Notes: generated by a model not told the origin, from the sequence alone. 64,000 bases of DNA from Virgisporangium aurantiacum (GCF_016863635.1 NZ_BOPG01000014.1:1-64000); one strand, 5' to 3'; counted from the first letter of the stretch, positions 52,759 to 61,304 are shown. Made by a program: numbers and translations.

Positions 52759-53939
52759 CGCGGCAGGTCCTTCCACGGGATGTCCTTGTCCGAACGGGGT
52801 TCGCTGGGCAGGCCGAGCACCCGCTCGGAGATGATGTTGCGCAGGATCTCGGACGTGCCGCCCTCGATCGAGTTGCCCTTCGCCCGCAGGTACCGGTAGC
52901 CGGCGGAGCGTTCCAGGAAAGGGGTTTCCCGGCCCCGGCCGCCGTTCCAGTCGTCGTGGCGGAGCACCTCCTCGCCGCGCACCTCCATCTCCAGCCCGGA
53001 GATGCGCTGCATCAGCGTGGCGAACGTGAGCTTGACGGCCGAGCCCTCCGGCCCGATCTCGCCGGCCGCCAGCTGCTGGCGCAGCCGGGTGGCGGTGAGC
53101 CGGGCGGCCTCCGCGTCGACCCACAGCTTCATCAGCTCGGTGTGCGCCCCGGGTGTCCGCACCGAAGGACTGGAGCGCCACAGGTCGGCCAGGACGCCGA
53201 TCGCGCCGCCCTCGCGCGGGATCGGCCCGCCGCCGATCGACACCCGCTCGTTCATCAGCGTGCTGCGGGCGACGCTCCAGCCCTCGCCCACGGCGCCCAG
53301 CCGCATCGAGTCGGGGATCCGCACGTCGGTGAGGAACACCTCGTTGAACTCGGCCTCGCCGGTGAGCTGCCGCAGCGGCCGCACCTCCACGCCCGGCGCG
53401 GTCATGTCGAGCACGAAGTAGGTCATGCCCTCGTGCTTGGGCAGCGCCGGATCGTGCCGGGTCACCAGGATCGCGAACCGCGCCAGGTGCGCGAGCGACG
53501 TCCACACCTTCTGGCCGTCGACGATCCAGTCGTCGCCGTCGCGCACCGCGCGGGTGGCCAGGCCGGCGAGGTCGCTGCCGGCGCCGGGCTCGCTGAAGAG
53601 CTGGCACCACACCTCCTCACCGGTCCACAGTGGACGGAGGTAGCGGCGTTTCTGCTCCTCGGTGCCGTGACGCAGGATCGTCGGCGCCGCCATGCCCAGC
53701 CCGATCGGGTTGAGCGCCGGGTTCACCACGGGCGCGCCGGCCCGGGCGAACTCGACGTCGACCACCGCCTGCAGGGCGCGCGGCGCACCGAGGCCGCCGT
53801 GCCCCTCCGGGTAGTGCACCCAGGCGAGACCGGCGTCGAAACGCGCGCGCAGGAACTCCAACCGAGAACCGGCGGGGTCGTGCCCGGCCAGGAACGTGGC
53901 GACCTGCTCGCGCAGGGCGGCCTCTGTCAACGCTGTCAC
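52755..53939 (-). CDS. acyl-CoA dehydrogenase, FadE-type partner subunit
   Basis: 394 residues. ACAD motifs CQLFSEPGAGSDLAGLATRA and WIVDGQKVWTSLAH, then GYRYLRAKGNSIEGGTSEIL and NIISERVLGLP. GTG at 53939 (VTALTEAALREQVATFL); a longer frame extends to 54068. The two adjacent dehydrogenases, with the IEGGTSEI and WEH ends, look like the two chains of an alpha2beta2 enzyme. A near-palindrome GGAAAGGGGTTTCC starts at 52916. Confidence 0.9.
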   Translation of the reverse strand: MTALTEAALREQVATFLAGHDPAGSRLEFLRARFDAGLAWVHYPEGHGGLGAPRALQAVVDVEFARAGAPVVNPALNPIGLGMAAPTILRHGTEEQKRRYLRPLWTGEEVWCQLFSEPGAGSDLAGLATRAVRDGDDWIVDGQKVWTSLAHLARFAILVTRHDPALPKHEGMTYFVLDMTAPGVEVRPLRQLTGEAEFNEVFLTDVRIPDSMRLGAVGEGWSVARSTLMNERVSIGGGPIPREGGAIGVLADLWRSSPSVRTPGAHTELMKLWVDAEAARLTATRLRQQLAAGEIGPEGSAVKLTFATLMQRISGLEMEVRGEEVLRHDDWNGGRGRETPFLERSAGYRYLRAKGNSIEGGTSEILRNIISERVLGLPSEPRSDKDIPWKDLPR

Positions 53940-54111
53940 CGCGGCCCCCAATCTTTCTACACGGTGAGTGCAATATATGCCCCCCACCGGGGCCAACGGA
54001 ACCCCTACGGGGTGGCACGAAGCCGGGAGCACCCGGCTCCGAACTCCTCCTACTGTTCTCTTCAACACCGCAACAACGGAACGAAAAACATAAACTCGGA
54101 GGAAGATTCAC

Positions 54112-54621
54112 ATGAGCGAGTACGAGCCGACCGGCGAAGACTACGGCCACAACGACGACTACGCCCCGGAGCCCACGCACGACGAGCACGTGATCGTCGC
54201 GCAGTTCACGGACGGCTCGCAGATCGGCGTCGCCGACTACGACCACGACGGTTACGCCGACATCCTGGCCACCGACGCCGACGGCGACGGCCGCCCCGAG
54301 CTGGTGTACACCGACGAGCACGGTGGCCCGGCGCTCGACACGGTCTACGTCGACCACAACGAGGACGGCAACCCCGAGCAGGTCTACGCCGACACCAACG
54401 AGGACGGCTACGTCGACGCCGCCGCGGCCGACACCGACCACGACGGCGCGCTCGACCTGGCCGCCTTCGACCGCAACTTCGACGGCCGCGTCGACCAGGT
54501 CCAGGTGGACCCGGACGAGGACGGCAACATCGACAAGACCGTCACCGACACCGACTTCGACGGCGTCTTCGACGAGGTGCACTACGGCGACCACGACACC
54601 AACCCGTACGCCCGCGCGTAA
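54112..54621 (+). CDS. acidic protein of nine 13-residue DxDxDG repeats
   Basis: 169 residues. After a 40-residue acidic lead (MSEYEPTGEDYGHNDDYAPE) come nine uninterrupted 13-residue repeats. The pattern is D-x-(D/N)-x-D-G-x-x-(D/E)-x-x-x-x, for example DTNEDGYVDAAAA and DPDEDGNIDKTVT. The third repeat has a Gly in place of the second Asp. These are thrombospondin type 3/dockerin-like calcium-binding loops in tandem. No signal peptide or membrane segment, so it may stay in the cytoplasm. GGAGGAAG lies 7 bp upstream. A long hairpin follows. Confidence 0.85.
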   Translation: MSEYEPTGEDYGHNDDYAPEPTHDEHVIVAQFTDGSQIGVADYDHDGYADILATDADGDGRPELVYTDEHGGPALDTVYVDHNEDGNPEQVYADTNEDGYVDAAAADTDHDGALDLAAFDRNFDGRVDQVQVDPDEDGNIDKTVTDTDFDGVFDEVHYGDHDTNPYARA

Positions 54622-54655
54622 CAAGCCCGGAAAACCTGAAACAACACCCCAAGAA

Positions 54656-54695
54656 CCGGTGGCCGGCCTCTTCCCCCGTGGAGGCCGGCCACCGG
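54656..54695 (+). terminator. hairpin terminator after the DxDxDG gene
   Basis: A 15-bp perfect stem CCGGTGGCCGGCCTC/GAGGCCGGCCACCGG with a 10-nt loop, 34 bp after the stop, followed by CGTTTGTC. It also faces the convergent marR gene at 54764. Confidence 0.85.
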
Positions 54696-54763
54696 CGTTT
54701 GTCACGGCACGAGGCGATACTCTTGCCGCGCGACAAATAAGGGCAGGGGTGGAGAGTGCGAGA

Positions 54764-55345
54764 TCAGGCCACGTCGTGGTCGGCGGGCGGGTCGTCGGAC
54801 GCGGCGGCGGCATTTTCGAGCCGTTCCGCCGCGCGCTCGAACTCCCGCAGGCCCTGCAGCAGCGCCCGCCGCCCGTCGGCGGACATCGCGGCGAGCACCG
54901 TCGCCAGTTGCGAAACCCGGGTCTCGCGCAGCCCGTCGACCAGCCGCTGTCCCTCGGCGCTGACCCGCAGCTCCACCTCGCGCCGGTCGACGCTCCCGGG
55001 GCGGCGGGTCACCAGGCCGGCGGCCACCAGACGGTCGCAGAGCCGGCTGGCCGACGACGGGATCGCGCCGAGCTCCTCGGCGAGCTGGTTGAGGTTGGTC
55101 GGAGCCTGCCGGCTGATGATCAGCAACGCGCGCAGCTGGGACACCGAGACGCGCGGCAGCACCTCCTCCTCGGCGCGGCCGAGGGTGATGACCAGTGCCC
55201 GCGTCGCGGCGTCGACCGCGGCCGCCAGCGCGACCGGGTCGCCAACGTCGACGTCGGGGATGTCGGGCAGCGTCTCTCCTCCCCTGCGTCGGGCGATCGC
55301 CCAGCCCCGCAACGGAACCGGTGGATCGTTTGTACTGTGCACCAT
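54764..55345 (-). CDS. MarR family regulator
   Basis: 193 residues. Winged HTH: VSVSQLRALLIISRQAPTNL, QLAEELGAIPSSASRLCDRL and wing RPGSVDRREVELRVSAEGQ. ATG at 55345 chosen (MVHSTNDPPVP); a longer frame runs into the divergent gene. It shares a 32-bp promoter gap with the SpoIIE-type phosphatase gene, a plausible target. Confidence 0.9.
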   Translation of the reverse strand: MVHSTNDPPVPLRGWAIARRRGGETLPDIPDVDVGDPVALAAAVDAATRALVITLGRAEEEVLPRVSVSQLRALLIISRQAPTNLNQLAEELGAIPSSASRLCDRLVAAGLVTRRPGSVDRREVELRVSAEGQRLVDGLRETRVSQLATVLAAMSADGRRALLQGLREFERAAERLENAAAASDDPPADHDVA

Positions 55346-55377
55346 TATCGCCGCCTCGTCGCGCTGGGAGGACGCCG

Positions 55378-56553
55378 GTGACTGAGTCCGAGCCGAGGCC
55401 CGACCGATACCTCCGCTGCCAACGTGCCATGTTCGAGGCACCGGCGCACGCACTGATCGACGCCCTCGCGGCCGCGTTGCGCGAGCACTACGGCGTGCTC
55501 GCCGTCGATCTCCTGCTCGCCGACTACGAGCTGAACGTGCTGTGCCCGGTCATCGGGGTCGCCGAACCGGTACCGGTCACCGGCAGCGCGGCCGGCCAGG
55601 TGTTCGTCGACCGGCGCGCGATCGTCACCGAGGGGCCCGAGGGGGTCCGGTTACTGCTGCCCGCGGCCGCACGCGGGGACGCTGCGGGCGTATTAATTCT
55701 TGATCTTGAAGCGCGGCCCGGACCGTCGGAATTGGACGAGTTGGTTTTTCTCGCGACCGCCCTCGGCCATGACCTCCGCGCCGCCGATTCGGTGACCGAC
55801 CGTTACCGCAACGCGCGGCGCCGGACCGCGTTGACCGTCGCCGCCGAGATGCAGTGGCACCTGCTGCCCGGACGCTCGTGCCGCAAGCCCGAGTTCGCCC
55901 TGGCCGGGCAGCTCGAACCCGCGTACTCCGTGTGCGGTGACAACTTCGACTGGGCGGCCGAGGACGACCACCTCGTGCTCACCGTCACCAACGGTCACGG
56001 CACCGGCATCGAGGCGTCGCTGCTGACCGTGCTCGCGGTGACCGCGATGCGCAACGCCCGGCTCGCCAGCCCGCGCATCTCCGACCACGCCGCGCTGGCC
56101 GACCAGGCTGTATACGCTCAGCATGCCGGCCGTCGACACCTGTCGTCGCTGCTGCTGCGGTTCGACCTGGACACCGGGATGGTCGCCGCGGTCGACGCCG
56201 GATCGCCGATGGTGCTGCGACTGCGCGGCGCGGAGCTGACCCAGGTGAACCTGGAGGCCCAGCTTCCGCTCGGCATGTTCGAGTCGACGGTGTACGTCGA
56301 GCAGACGTTCCGGGCCGAACCGGGCGACCGGCTGATCGTCCTCAGCGACGGCGTGCACGAGTCGCCGTACGGGAACCAGCGGTACACCGAGCAGGGGCGG
56401 TTGCGGCAGACCCTCGTGGGCACCCGCCGGTTGCCGCCGGCCGAGGCGGTGCGGGCCGTCCTCGCCGACCACAACGTGTTCCGGCAGGGCGTCCCGCTCG
56501 ACGACGACGCGGCGATCGTGGTGGTGGACTGGGCGGGCCGGCAACAGCCATAG
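55378..56553 (+). CDS. SpoIIE/PP2C-type phosphatase, possibly metal-site altered
   Basis: 391 residues. GAF-like N-terminal region to about 145, then a PP2C fold: SVCGDNFDWAAED, LTVTNGHGTGIEASLLTVLA, LSDGVHESPYG and LDDDAAIVVVDW. The position usually occupied by Asp (DVSGHG) reads VTNGHG, so one Mg/Mn ligand may be missing or supplied elsewhere; I associate this variant with actinomycete homologues. GTG at 55378 with GGGAGGA upstream. It probably dephosphorylates an anti-sigma antagonist. Confidence 0.9.
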   Translation: MTESEPRPDRYLRCQRAMFEAPAHALIDALAAALREHYGVLAVDLLLADYELNVLCPVIGVAEPVPVTGSAAGQVFVDRRAIVTEGPEGVRLLLPAAARGDAAGVLILDLEARPGPSELDELVFLATALGHDLRAADSVTDRYRNARRRTALTVAAEMQWHLLPGRSCRKPEFALAGQLEPAYSVCGDNFDWAAEDDHLVLTVTNGHGTGIEASLLTVLAVTAMRNARLASPRISDHAALADQAVYAQHAGRRHLSSLLLRFDLDTGMVAAVDAGSPMVLRLRGAELTQVNLEAQLPLGMFESTVYVEQTFRAEPGDRLIVLSDGVHESPYGNQRYTEQGRLRQTLVGTRRLPPAEAVRAVLADHNVFRQGVPLDDDAAIVVVDWAGRQQP

Positions 56554-56562
56554 TCTGGTGCC

Positions 56563-57741
56563 ATGAGAACGCAGGTCGGAATCGTCGGTGCCGGCCCGGC
56601 CGGCCTCATGCTGGCGCACCTGTTGCACCTCGCCGGCATCGAGTCGGTGGTGCTGGAGAACCGCGGCCGCGAGTACGTCGAGAAGCGGGTGCGGGCCGGA
56701 GTGCTGGAGCACCCAACCGTCGAGTTGCTGCGCGAGACCGGCCTGGGCGAGCGGCTCGACGCGCAGGGGTTGCCGCACCACGGGTTCGCGTTGCGGTTCG
56801 ACGGGGTCGACCACCGCGTCGCGCTCACCGACCTCACCGGCCGCGAGATCACCGTCTACGGGCAGCAGGAGGTCGTCAAGGACCTGATCGCGGCCCGGCT
56901 CGGCGCCGGGCTCGCGATCGAATTCGAGGTGACGGACGTGAGCGTGCACGATTTCACGTCTTCGCGACCCCGCATCTCCTACGTGGACGCCGCCGGCGTG
57001 GCGCAGACGCTGGAGTGCGACATCATCGCGGGCTGCGATGGGTTCCACGGGATCTGCCGGCCCGCTGTCGCTTCTGAACTTTCCTTCTATGAACGCGCTT
57101 ACCCGTTCGCGTGGCTCGGGGTGCTGGCGCGGGCCGCGCCGTCGCACGAGGAGCTGATCTACACCTACCACGACCGCGGGTTCGCGCTGCACAGCATGCG
57201 CTCGCCCGAGATCACCCGGCTCTATCTGCAGGTGCCGCCGGACGAATCCCTCGACGGATGGTCCGACGATCGCATCTGGGACGAGCTCTCCGCGCGGCTC
57301 TCCGCCGACGGGTTCACGCTCACCACCGGCCCGATCCTGGAGAAGAGCGTCACCCCGATGCGCAGCTTCGTCGTCGAGCCGATGCGCCACGGTCGGCTGT
57401 TCCTCGCCGGCGACGCCGCCCACATCGTCCCGCCGACCGGTGCCAAGGGCATGAACCTGGCGATCGCGGACGTCCGGGTGCTCGCGTCGGCGGCAAGCGC
57501 TTTCCTGCGCGAGGGCCGCACGGACCTCCTCGACGCCTACAGCGACACGTGCCTGCGCCGGGTCTGGCGGGCCGAGCACTTCTCCTGGTGGATGACGTCG
57601 ATGCTGCACCGCGACCCGGCCGGCGACCCGTTCGACCACCGGTTGCAGCTCTCGCAACTCCGGTACACGGCGTCGTCGACGGCCGCTCTCACCAGTCTGG
57701 CCGAGAACTACGTGGGACTACCGTTCGGCGCACCTTCTTAG
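56563..57741 (+). CDS. pobA: 4-hydroxybenzoate 3-monooxygenase
   Basis: 392 residues. FAD GxGxxG motif VGIVGAGPAGLMLAHLLHL, the DG block AGCDGFHGICR, the GD block LFLAGDAAHIVPPTGAKGMN and ARG-rich YVEKRVRAGVLEHPTVELL. It hydroxylates 4-hydroxybenzoate to protocatechuate. It sits 10 bp after the phosphatase gene. The pca ring-cleavage genes are not in the window. Palindrome copy at 57492 (ASAASAFLREGR). Confidence 0.93.
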   Translation: MRTQVGIVGAGPAGLMLAHLLHLAGIESVVLENRGREYVEKRVRAGVLEHPTVELLRETGLGERLDAQGLPHHGFALRFDGVDHRVALTDLTGREITVYGQQEVVKDLIAARLGAGLAIEFEVTDVSVHDFTSSRPRISYVDAAGVAQTLECDIIAGCDGFHGICRPAVASELSFYERAYPFAWLGVLARAAPSHEELIYTYHDRGFALHSMRSPEITRLYLQVPPDESLDGWSDDRIWDELSARLSADGFTLTTGPILEKSVTPMRSFVVEPMRHGRLFLAGDAAHIVPPTGAKGMNLAIADVRVLASAASAFLREGRTDLLDAYSDTCLRRVWRAEHFSWWMTSMLHRDPAGDPFDHRLQLSQLRYTASSTAALTSLAENYVGLPFGAPS

Positions 57742-58057
57742 GTACGCACATCGCCCATGCGTCCAGGAGAAGCTCTTCCATCTCGTCGGGTTCGATCGCG
57801 GCGGGCCAGCAGCAGACCCACCTGAACCGCATGTCGGACGGCCCGGGCAGGAAGAACTTGTGCGGCTCCGCCTCGACCAGGGCGGCCCGCTCCTCCTTGG
57901 GGAACCCGAAGCCGAGCTGGGTCTCGTCGCGGGAGTAGGCCGCGTAGACGATGGGACCGACGCGGAACTTCAGCCGGTCCCGGATGATCTTCACTTCGGT
58001 GCGCGGCAGGCCGGCACAGAAGGCCTTGACGAACTCGACGGTGACCACGGGAGGCAT
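57689..58057 (-). CDS. MmcQ/YjbR-like protein
   Basis: 122 residues with the YjbR/MmcQ look: VEFVKAFCAGLPRTEVKII, RVGPIVYAAYSRDETQLGFG, FPKEERAALVEAEPHKFFLP and RWVCCWPAAIEPDEMEELLL. Its last 53 bp overlap the end of pobA on the opposite strand. Its start codon falls in the terminator hairpin of the upstream HelR-like gene. Confidence 0.8.
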   Translation of the reverse strand: MPPVVTVEFVKAFCAGLPRTEVKIIRDRLKFRVGPIVYAAYSRDETQLGFGFPKEERAALVEAEPHKFFLPGPSDMRFRWVCCWPAAIEPDEMEELLLDAWAMCVPKKVRRTVVPRSSRPDW

Positions 58058-58072
58058 TCTCCCGTGGTCACC
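58040..58072 (-). terminator. hairpin terminator of the HelR-like gene
   Basis: A perfect 14-bp stem, GGTGACCACGGGAG with CTCCCGTGGTCACC, loop GCATT. It begins 8 bp after the helR-like stop and includes the start codon region of the YjbR-like gene (58055-58057), so termination and that gene's translation may interfere. Confidence 0.75.
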
Positions 58073-58079
58073 GCGGTTC

Positions 58080-60458
58080 TTACAGTCTCACCGCCGGTGG
58101 CAGCGGTTTGGTGTGGAGGATCCCCAGGCGTTGCGTGGCGCGGGTCAGCGCCACGTAGAGATCGCTGGCGCCGCGCGGTGAGCCCTTGACGATCTCGTCC
58201 GGCTCCACCAGGAGCACCGAGTCGAACTCCAGGCCCTTGGCCTGCTTGACGGTGAGCACGACCACCGGGCTGACCAGGTCGGCGCCGGCGCCCACGGCGG
58301 TGCCCCCGATCGCCGACGCGACGGCGGCGCCGAGGTCGGCGACCCGCCCGGCCGGCACGAGCACCCCGACGCGACCGTCGCCGGCCTCCGCGGTCTCCTG
58401 CCGCACGGCGTCGACGAGGCGGTCGGTCAGCTTGACCGGATCGATCCGTTCCGCCCACGGCGGCACCCCGGTCTCGCGCACCGACCGCGGCGGGGACATC
58501 GTCGGGTCGATGTCGGCGAGCACACCGGCCGCGACGGCCATGATCTCCGCCGGCGTCCGGTAGTTCACGGTGAGCTCGGCGAGGCGCCACCGGTTTTCCA
58601 CATAGGGCCGCAGGGTGGTCTCCCATGACGCGGCGCCGCTCAGGTCGCCGGTCTGCGCGACGTCGCCGACCAGCGTCAACGAGCGGCTGGGGCAGCGCCG
58701 CATCAGCAGCCGCCAGGCCATCGGCGACAGCTCCTGCGCCTCGTCGACGATGATGTGCCCGAATGCCCAGCTCCGGTCGGCGGCGGCCCGCTGCGCGGCG
58801 GTCACGTGGCTCCTGACCCGCTGGCGTTCGCCCAGGTCGGCGGCGTCGATCAGGTCGGTGGCGGCCAGGTACTCGGGGTCCTCCTCGTCGTCGAGCGACC
58901 GCGAGCCCTCCAGGATCTGCAGCGCGCCCTCGGCGTACTCGCGGCGGGCCAGCCGCTCCCGCTCCTCGATCACGAACTCGTCGCTGACCGGCTTGTCGCC
59001 GTCGAGCAGCTCGGCCGCCTCGTCGAGCAGGGGCACGTCGGCCGCCGTCCAGCCGCCGCGGGGGTCGCGGCGCAGGGCCGCGCGTTCGCTTCCGGTGAGT
59101 TGCGGCGCGGCCTTGTCGAGACGCTCGGGTGACGCGTAGAGCCCGGCGACCAGTTGCTGCGGCGTGAGGACGGGCCACAACCAGTCGCAGACGGCCAGCA
59201 CCTCGGGCTCCTTCGCGAGGCTCTTCCGGATCTCGGCGATGTCGGACTGGTCGAGGACGTTGTTTCCGATGTCCTCGGCGTTGGCGAAGTCGTCCTTGCG
59301 TCCGCTCTCGAACGCGGCGCGGGTGATGTCGGCGAACGGGTCGTCGCCGATCCGCTCCGCGATCTTTGTTGTCAGTGCCTCGACGATCTCTTTCTCGAAG
59401 GCGGCTCTTGCCGCGTTGTGCGGCTTCTTCGTGGCGCGGGCGAGGTTCCGGGCCCGCCGTGCTTCGCCCGGCTCCAGGTACAGCGTCTCGCGGTTGCCGT
59501 CGCGGTCGATCTCGATCGGGATCCGCTTGGTGGGCTGGCGCTGGCGGTCGTCGAGTGCCTTTCTCAGGATGTCCGTGAAGGTCAGGCGTCCCTTGATCTC
59601 CGCGACCACGGCCGGTTCCTCGCGGCGGGCGGTGACCCCCGGAAAGAGATCGCCGACCGTGCAGAGCAGCACCCCGGTCTCGGCGAGCGACGGCAGCACC
59701 TGCGAGATGTAGCGCAGGAACGTGTCGTTCGGCCCGACGATGAGTACGGCCCGGGTCTCGAGCAGTTCGCGGAATGTATACAAGAGGTATGCGGCCCGGT
59801 GCAGCGCGACCGCGGTCTTGCCGGTGCCCGGCCCGCCCTGCACGACGAGCGCGCCGCCGAGGTCGGAGCGGATCACCACGTCCTGCTCGGCCTGGATGGT
59901 CTCGACGATGTCGCTCATCCGGCCGGTTCGCTTGGCCTTGATCGCCGCCATGAGCGTGGCCTCGCCGGCCAGCCCGCTCAGCGTCTTGCCGGCGGTGACG
60001 TTGGCGACGTCGAGGTCGAGCACCTCGTCGTCGAGGTCGGTGACCTTCCGGCCGCGCGTGCGGATGTGGCGTCGTCGTTGGACGCCCTCGGGCGACGCGG
60101 CCGTGGCCAGGTAGAACGGCCGCGACGCCGGGGCACGCCAGTCGGTGAGCAGCGGGATGTGCTCGCCGCTCTTCTCGTCGTAGAGGCCGATGCGGCCGAT
60201 GTACCGGGTGGTGCCGTCGAACCCGTCTATGCGTCCGAAACATAGACCGTTCTCGACGGCGTCGTAGCGTTCGATCTGATCGGCGAGCAGCGCGGACATG
60301 CTGTCGCGCTCCGACATCGCCTGGTGCGTGCTGCCGCGGCTCAGTCGGGTTTCCCTGAGCCGCGCCTGGGCCCGTTCCCGCATTTCATCGAGGTGGCCGT
60401 AGAGCAGGTCCAGGTGGACCTGCTCCTGGCCCTGCTCCCACTCGACGTCGTTTGACAA
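58080..60458 (-). CDS. helR: HelR/HelD-like RNA polymerase recycling ATPase
   Basis: 792 residues of the UvrD-like HelD family. N-terminal coiled helices, then FGRIDGFDGTTRYIGRIGLY and TDWRAPASRPFYLATAASPE, Walker A VVQGGPGTGKTAVALHRAAY near residue 203 and C-terminal helicase blocks LTLVGDVAQTGDLSGAASWE, NYRTPAEIMAVAAGVLAD and VKQAKGLEFDSVLLVEPDEI. HelR displaces stalled or rifamycin-bound RNA polymerase in actinobacteria. TTG start. I saw no rifamycin-associated element upstream by eye. Symbol by similarity. Confidence 0.88.
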   Translation of the reverse strand: MSNDVEWEQGQEQVHLDLLYGHLDEMRERAQARLRETRLSRGSTHQAMSERDSMSALLADQIERYDAVENGLCFGRIDGFDGTTRYIGRIGLYDEKSGEHIPLLTDWRAPASRPFYLATAASPEGVQRRRHIRTRGRKVTDLDDEVLDLDVANVTAGKTLSGLAGEATLMAAIKAKRTGRMSDIVETIQAEQDVVIRSDLGGALVVQGGPGTGKTAVALHRAAYLLYTFRELLETRAVLIVGPNDTFLRYISQVLPSLAETGVLLCTVGDLFPGVTARREEPAVVAEIKGRLTFTDILRKALDDRQRQPTKRIPIEIDRDGNRETLYLEPGEARRARNLARATKKPHNAARAAFEKEIVEALTTKIAERIGDDPFADITRAAFESGRKDDFANAEDIGNNVLDQSDIAEIRKSLAKEPEVLAVCDWLWPVLTPQQLVAGLYASPERLDKAAPQLTGSERAALRRDPRGGWTAADVPLLDEAAELLDGDKPVSDEFVIEERERLARREYAEGALQILEGSRSLDDEEDPEYLAATDLIDAADLGERQRVRSHVTAAQRAAADRSWAFGHIIVDEAQELSPMAWRLLMRRCPSRSLTLVGDVAQTGDLSGAASWETTLRPYVENRWRLAELTVNYRTPAEIMAVAAGVLADIDPTMSPPRSVRETGVPPWAERIDPVKLTDRLVDAVRQETAEAGDGRVGVLVPAGRVADLGAAVASAIGGTAVGAGADLVSPVVVLTVKQAKGLEFDSVLLVEPDEIVKGSPRGASDLYVALTRATQRLGILHTKPLPPAVRL

Positions 60459-60492
60459 GCCGTTACCCCATTCGATACACTGGCGACTGGTC

Positions 60493-60517
60493 GAGCGGCT
60501 TTATGCCGCTCTTTTTT
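60493..60517 (+). terminator. rho-independent terminator on the plus strand
   Basis: GAGCGGC-TTTAT-GCCGCTC followed by TTTTTT, the only classical terminator with a U-tract in the window. No plus-strand gene precedes it. It lies in the 94-bp gap between the divergently read 5' end of helR (minus) and the end of bfr (minus), pointing away from helR. Confidence 0.7.
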
Positions 60518-60552
60518 GTTGCCGTGAAACGAGTAAGGGTAGCACTTCGGCG

Positions 60553-61035
60553 TCATCCTGCTTCGGGATGCTCCGTCACATTCTGCAGGTACAGCTGCTC
60601 GCCCAGCGTCTCGATGAGGTGCAGCTGGGTCTCCAGGTAGTCGACGTGGTGCTCCTCGTCCTTGAGGATGTCCTCGAAGATCCGCGCCGACGTCACGTCG
60701 CCGATCGACCGCATGTACTCGATGCCCCGCCGCAACCGGTCGACGGCCTCGACCTCGATCTTCATGTCGCAGTTGAACTGCTCCTTGACCGTCTCGCCGA
60801 TGCGCAGCGGGAACAGCTTCTGGAAGTTCGGCAGTCCTTCGAGGAAGAGGATGCGGTCGGTGAGCACTTCGGCGTGCTTCATCTCGTCGATGGACTCGTA
60901 CCGCGTGTGGGCCGCAAGCTTGGTGTAGCCCCAGTTCTCCTGCATCTTGGCGTGCAGGAAATACTGGTTGATCGCCGTAAGCTCGGCCGTCAACTGCTCG
61001 TTCAGGAACTCGATGACTCTGGTGTCGCCCTGCAT
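60553..61035 (-). CDS. bfr: bacterioferritin
   Basis: 160 residues. Four-helix ferritin fold with MQGDTRVIEFLNEQLTAELT, AINQYFLHAKMQENWGYTKL and the di-iron ligands E in the first helix, ExxH in YESIDEMKHAEVL and DEEHHVDYLETQL; a Met near 52 could be the haem ligand. It stores iron as ferric oxide. ATG at 61035 is chosen for the conserved MQGD start; GTG at 61041 is possible. Paired with bfd upstream. Confidence 0.95.
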   Translation of the reverse strand: MQGDTRVIEFLNEQLTAELTAINQYFLHAKMQENWGYTKLAAHTRYESIDEMKHAEVLTDRILFLEGLPNFQKLFPLRIGETVKEQFNCDMKIEVEAVDRLRRGIEYMRSIGDVTSARIFEDILKDEEHHVDYLETQLHLIETLGEQLYLQNVTEHPEAG

Positions 61036-61094
61036 GTCCACAGACGTTACGGGGGGCCAAATGTCCGTTTCTTGTCAGCCAGACCTAACAATGG

Positions 61095-61280
61095 TCAGCC
61101 AACCCTTACGACGTTGTCCTCCTCGGTGAGGATCTCCTCGATCCGGTCGAGGCAGGTCCCGCAGTGGGTGCCGGCGCCGCACGCATCGCCCACCGCGTCC
61201 TCGGTGTGCGCGCCCAACAGAATCGCGGAGCGGACCTCACACTCCCGAACCCGGGCACAAATACACACGAACACGGACAC
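61095..61280 (-). CDS. bfd: bacterioferritin-associated ferredoxin
   Basis: 61 residues, with CIC near residue 6 and CGTC near residue 41 (four Cys for a [2Fe-2S] cluster). It docks on bacterioferritin and passes electrons to release iron. The gene is 59 bp upstream of bfr on the same strand and has an iron-box-like sequence at its promoter. Confidence 0.93.
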   Translation of the reverse strand: MSVFVCICARVRECEVRSAILLGAHTEDAVGDACGAGTHCGTCLDRIEEILTEEDNVVRVG

Positions 61281-61285
61281 TCCCC

Positions 61286-61304
61286 TGCGCTTAGCCTATC
61301 CTAA
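61286..61304 (-). promoter_or_regulatory. IdeR/DmdR-type iron box upstream of bfd
   Basis: On the minus strand TTAGGATAGGCTAAGCGCA matches the IdeR consensus TTAGGTTAGGCTAACCTAA in about 14 of 19 positions, with a strong left half. It lies 6 bp before the bfd start. A second TTAGG-like half-site continues at 61306-61313. It suggests iron repression of bfd. Confidence 0.6.

Noticed and set aside
60493..60517. tRNA-like or small RNA hairpin
   Set aside because: Stem is 7 bp with a U-tract, fitting a terminator; no cloverleaf or CCA-type context.
60459..60552. Rifamycin-associated element upstream of the HelR-like gene
   Set aside because: No long GC-rich inverted repeat of the expected kind is visible there; only the terminator-like hairpin.
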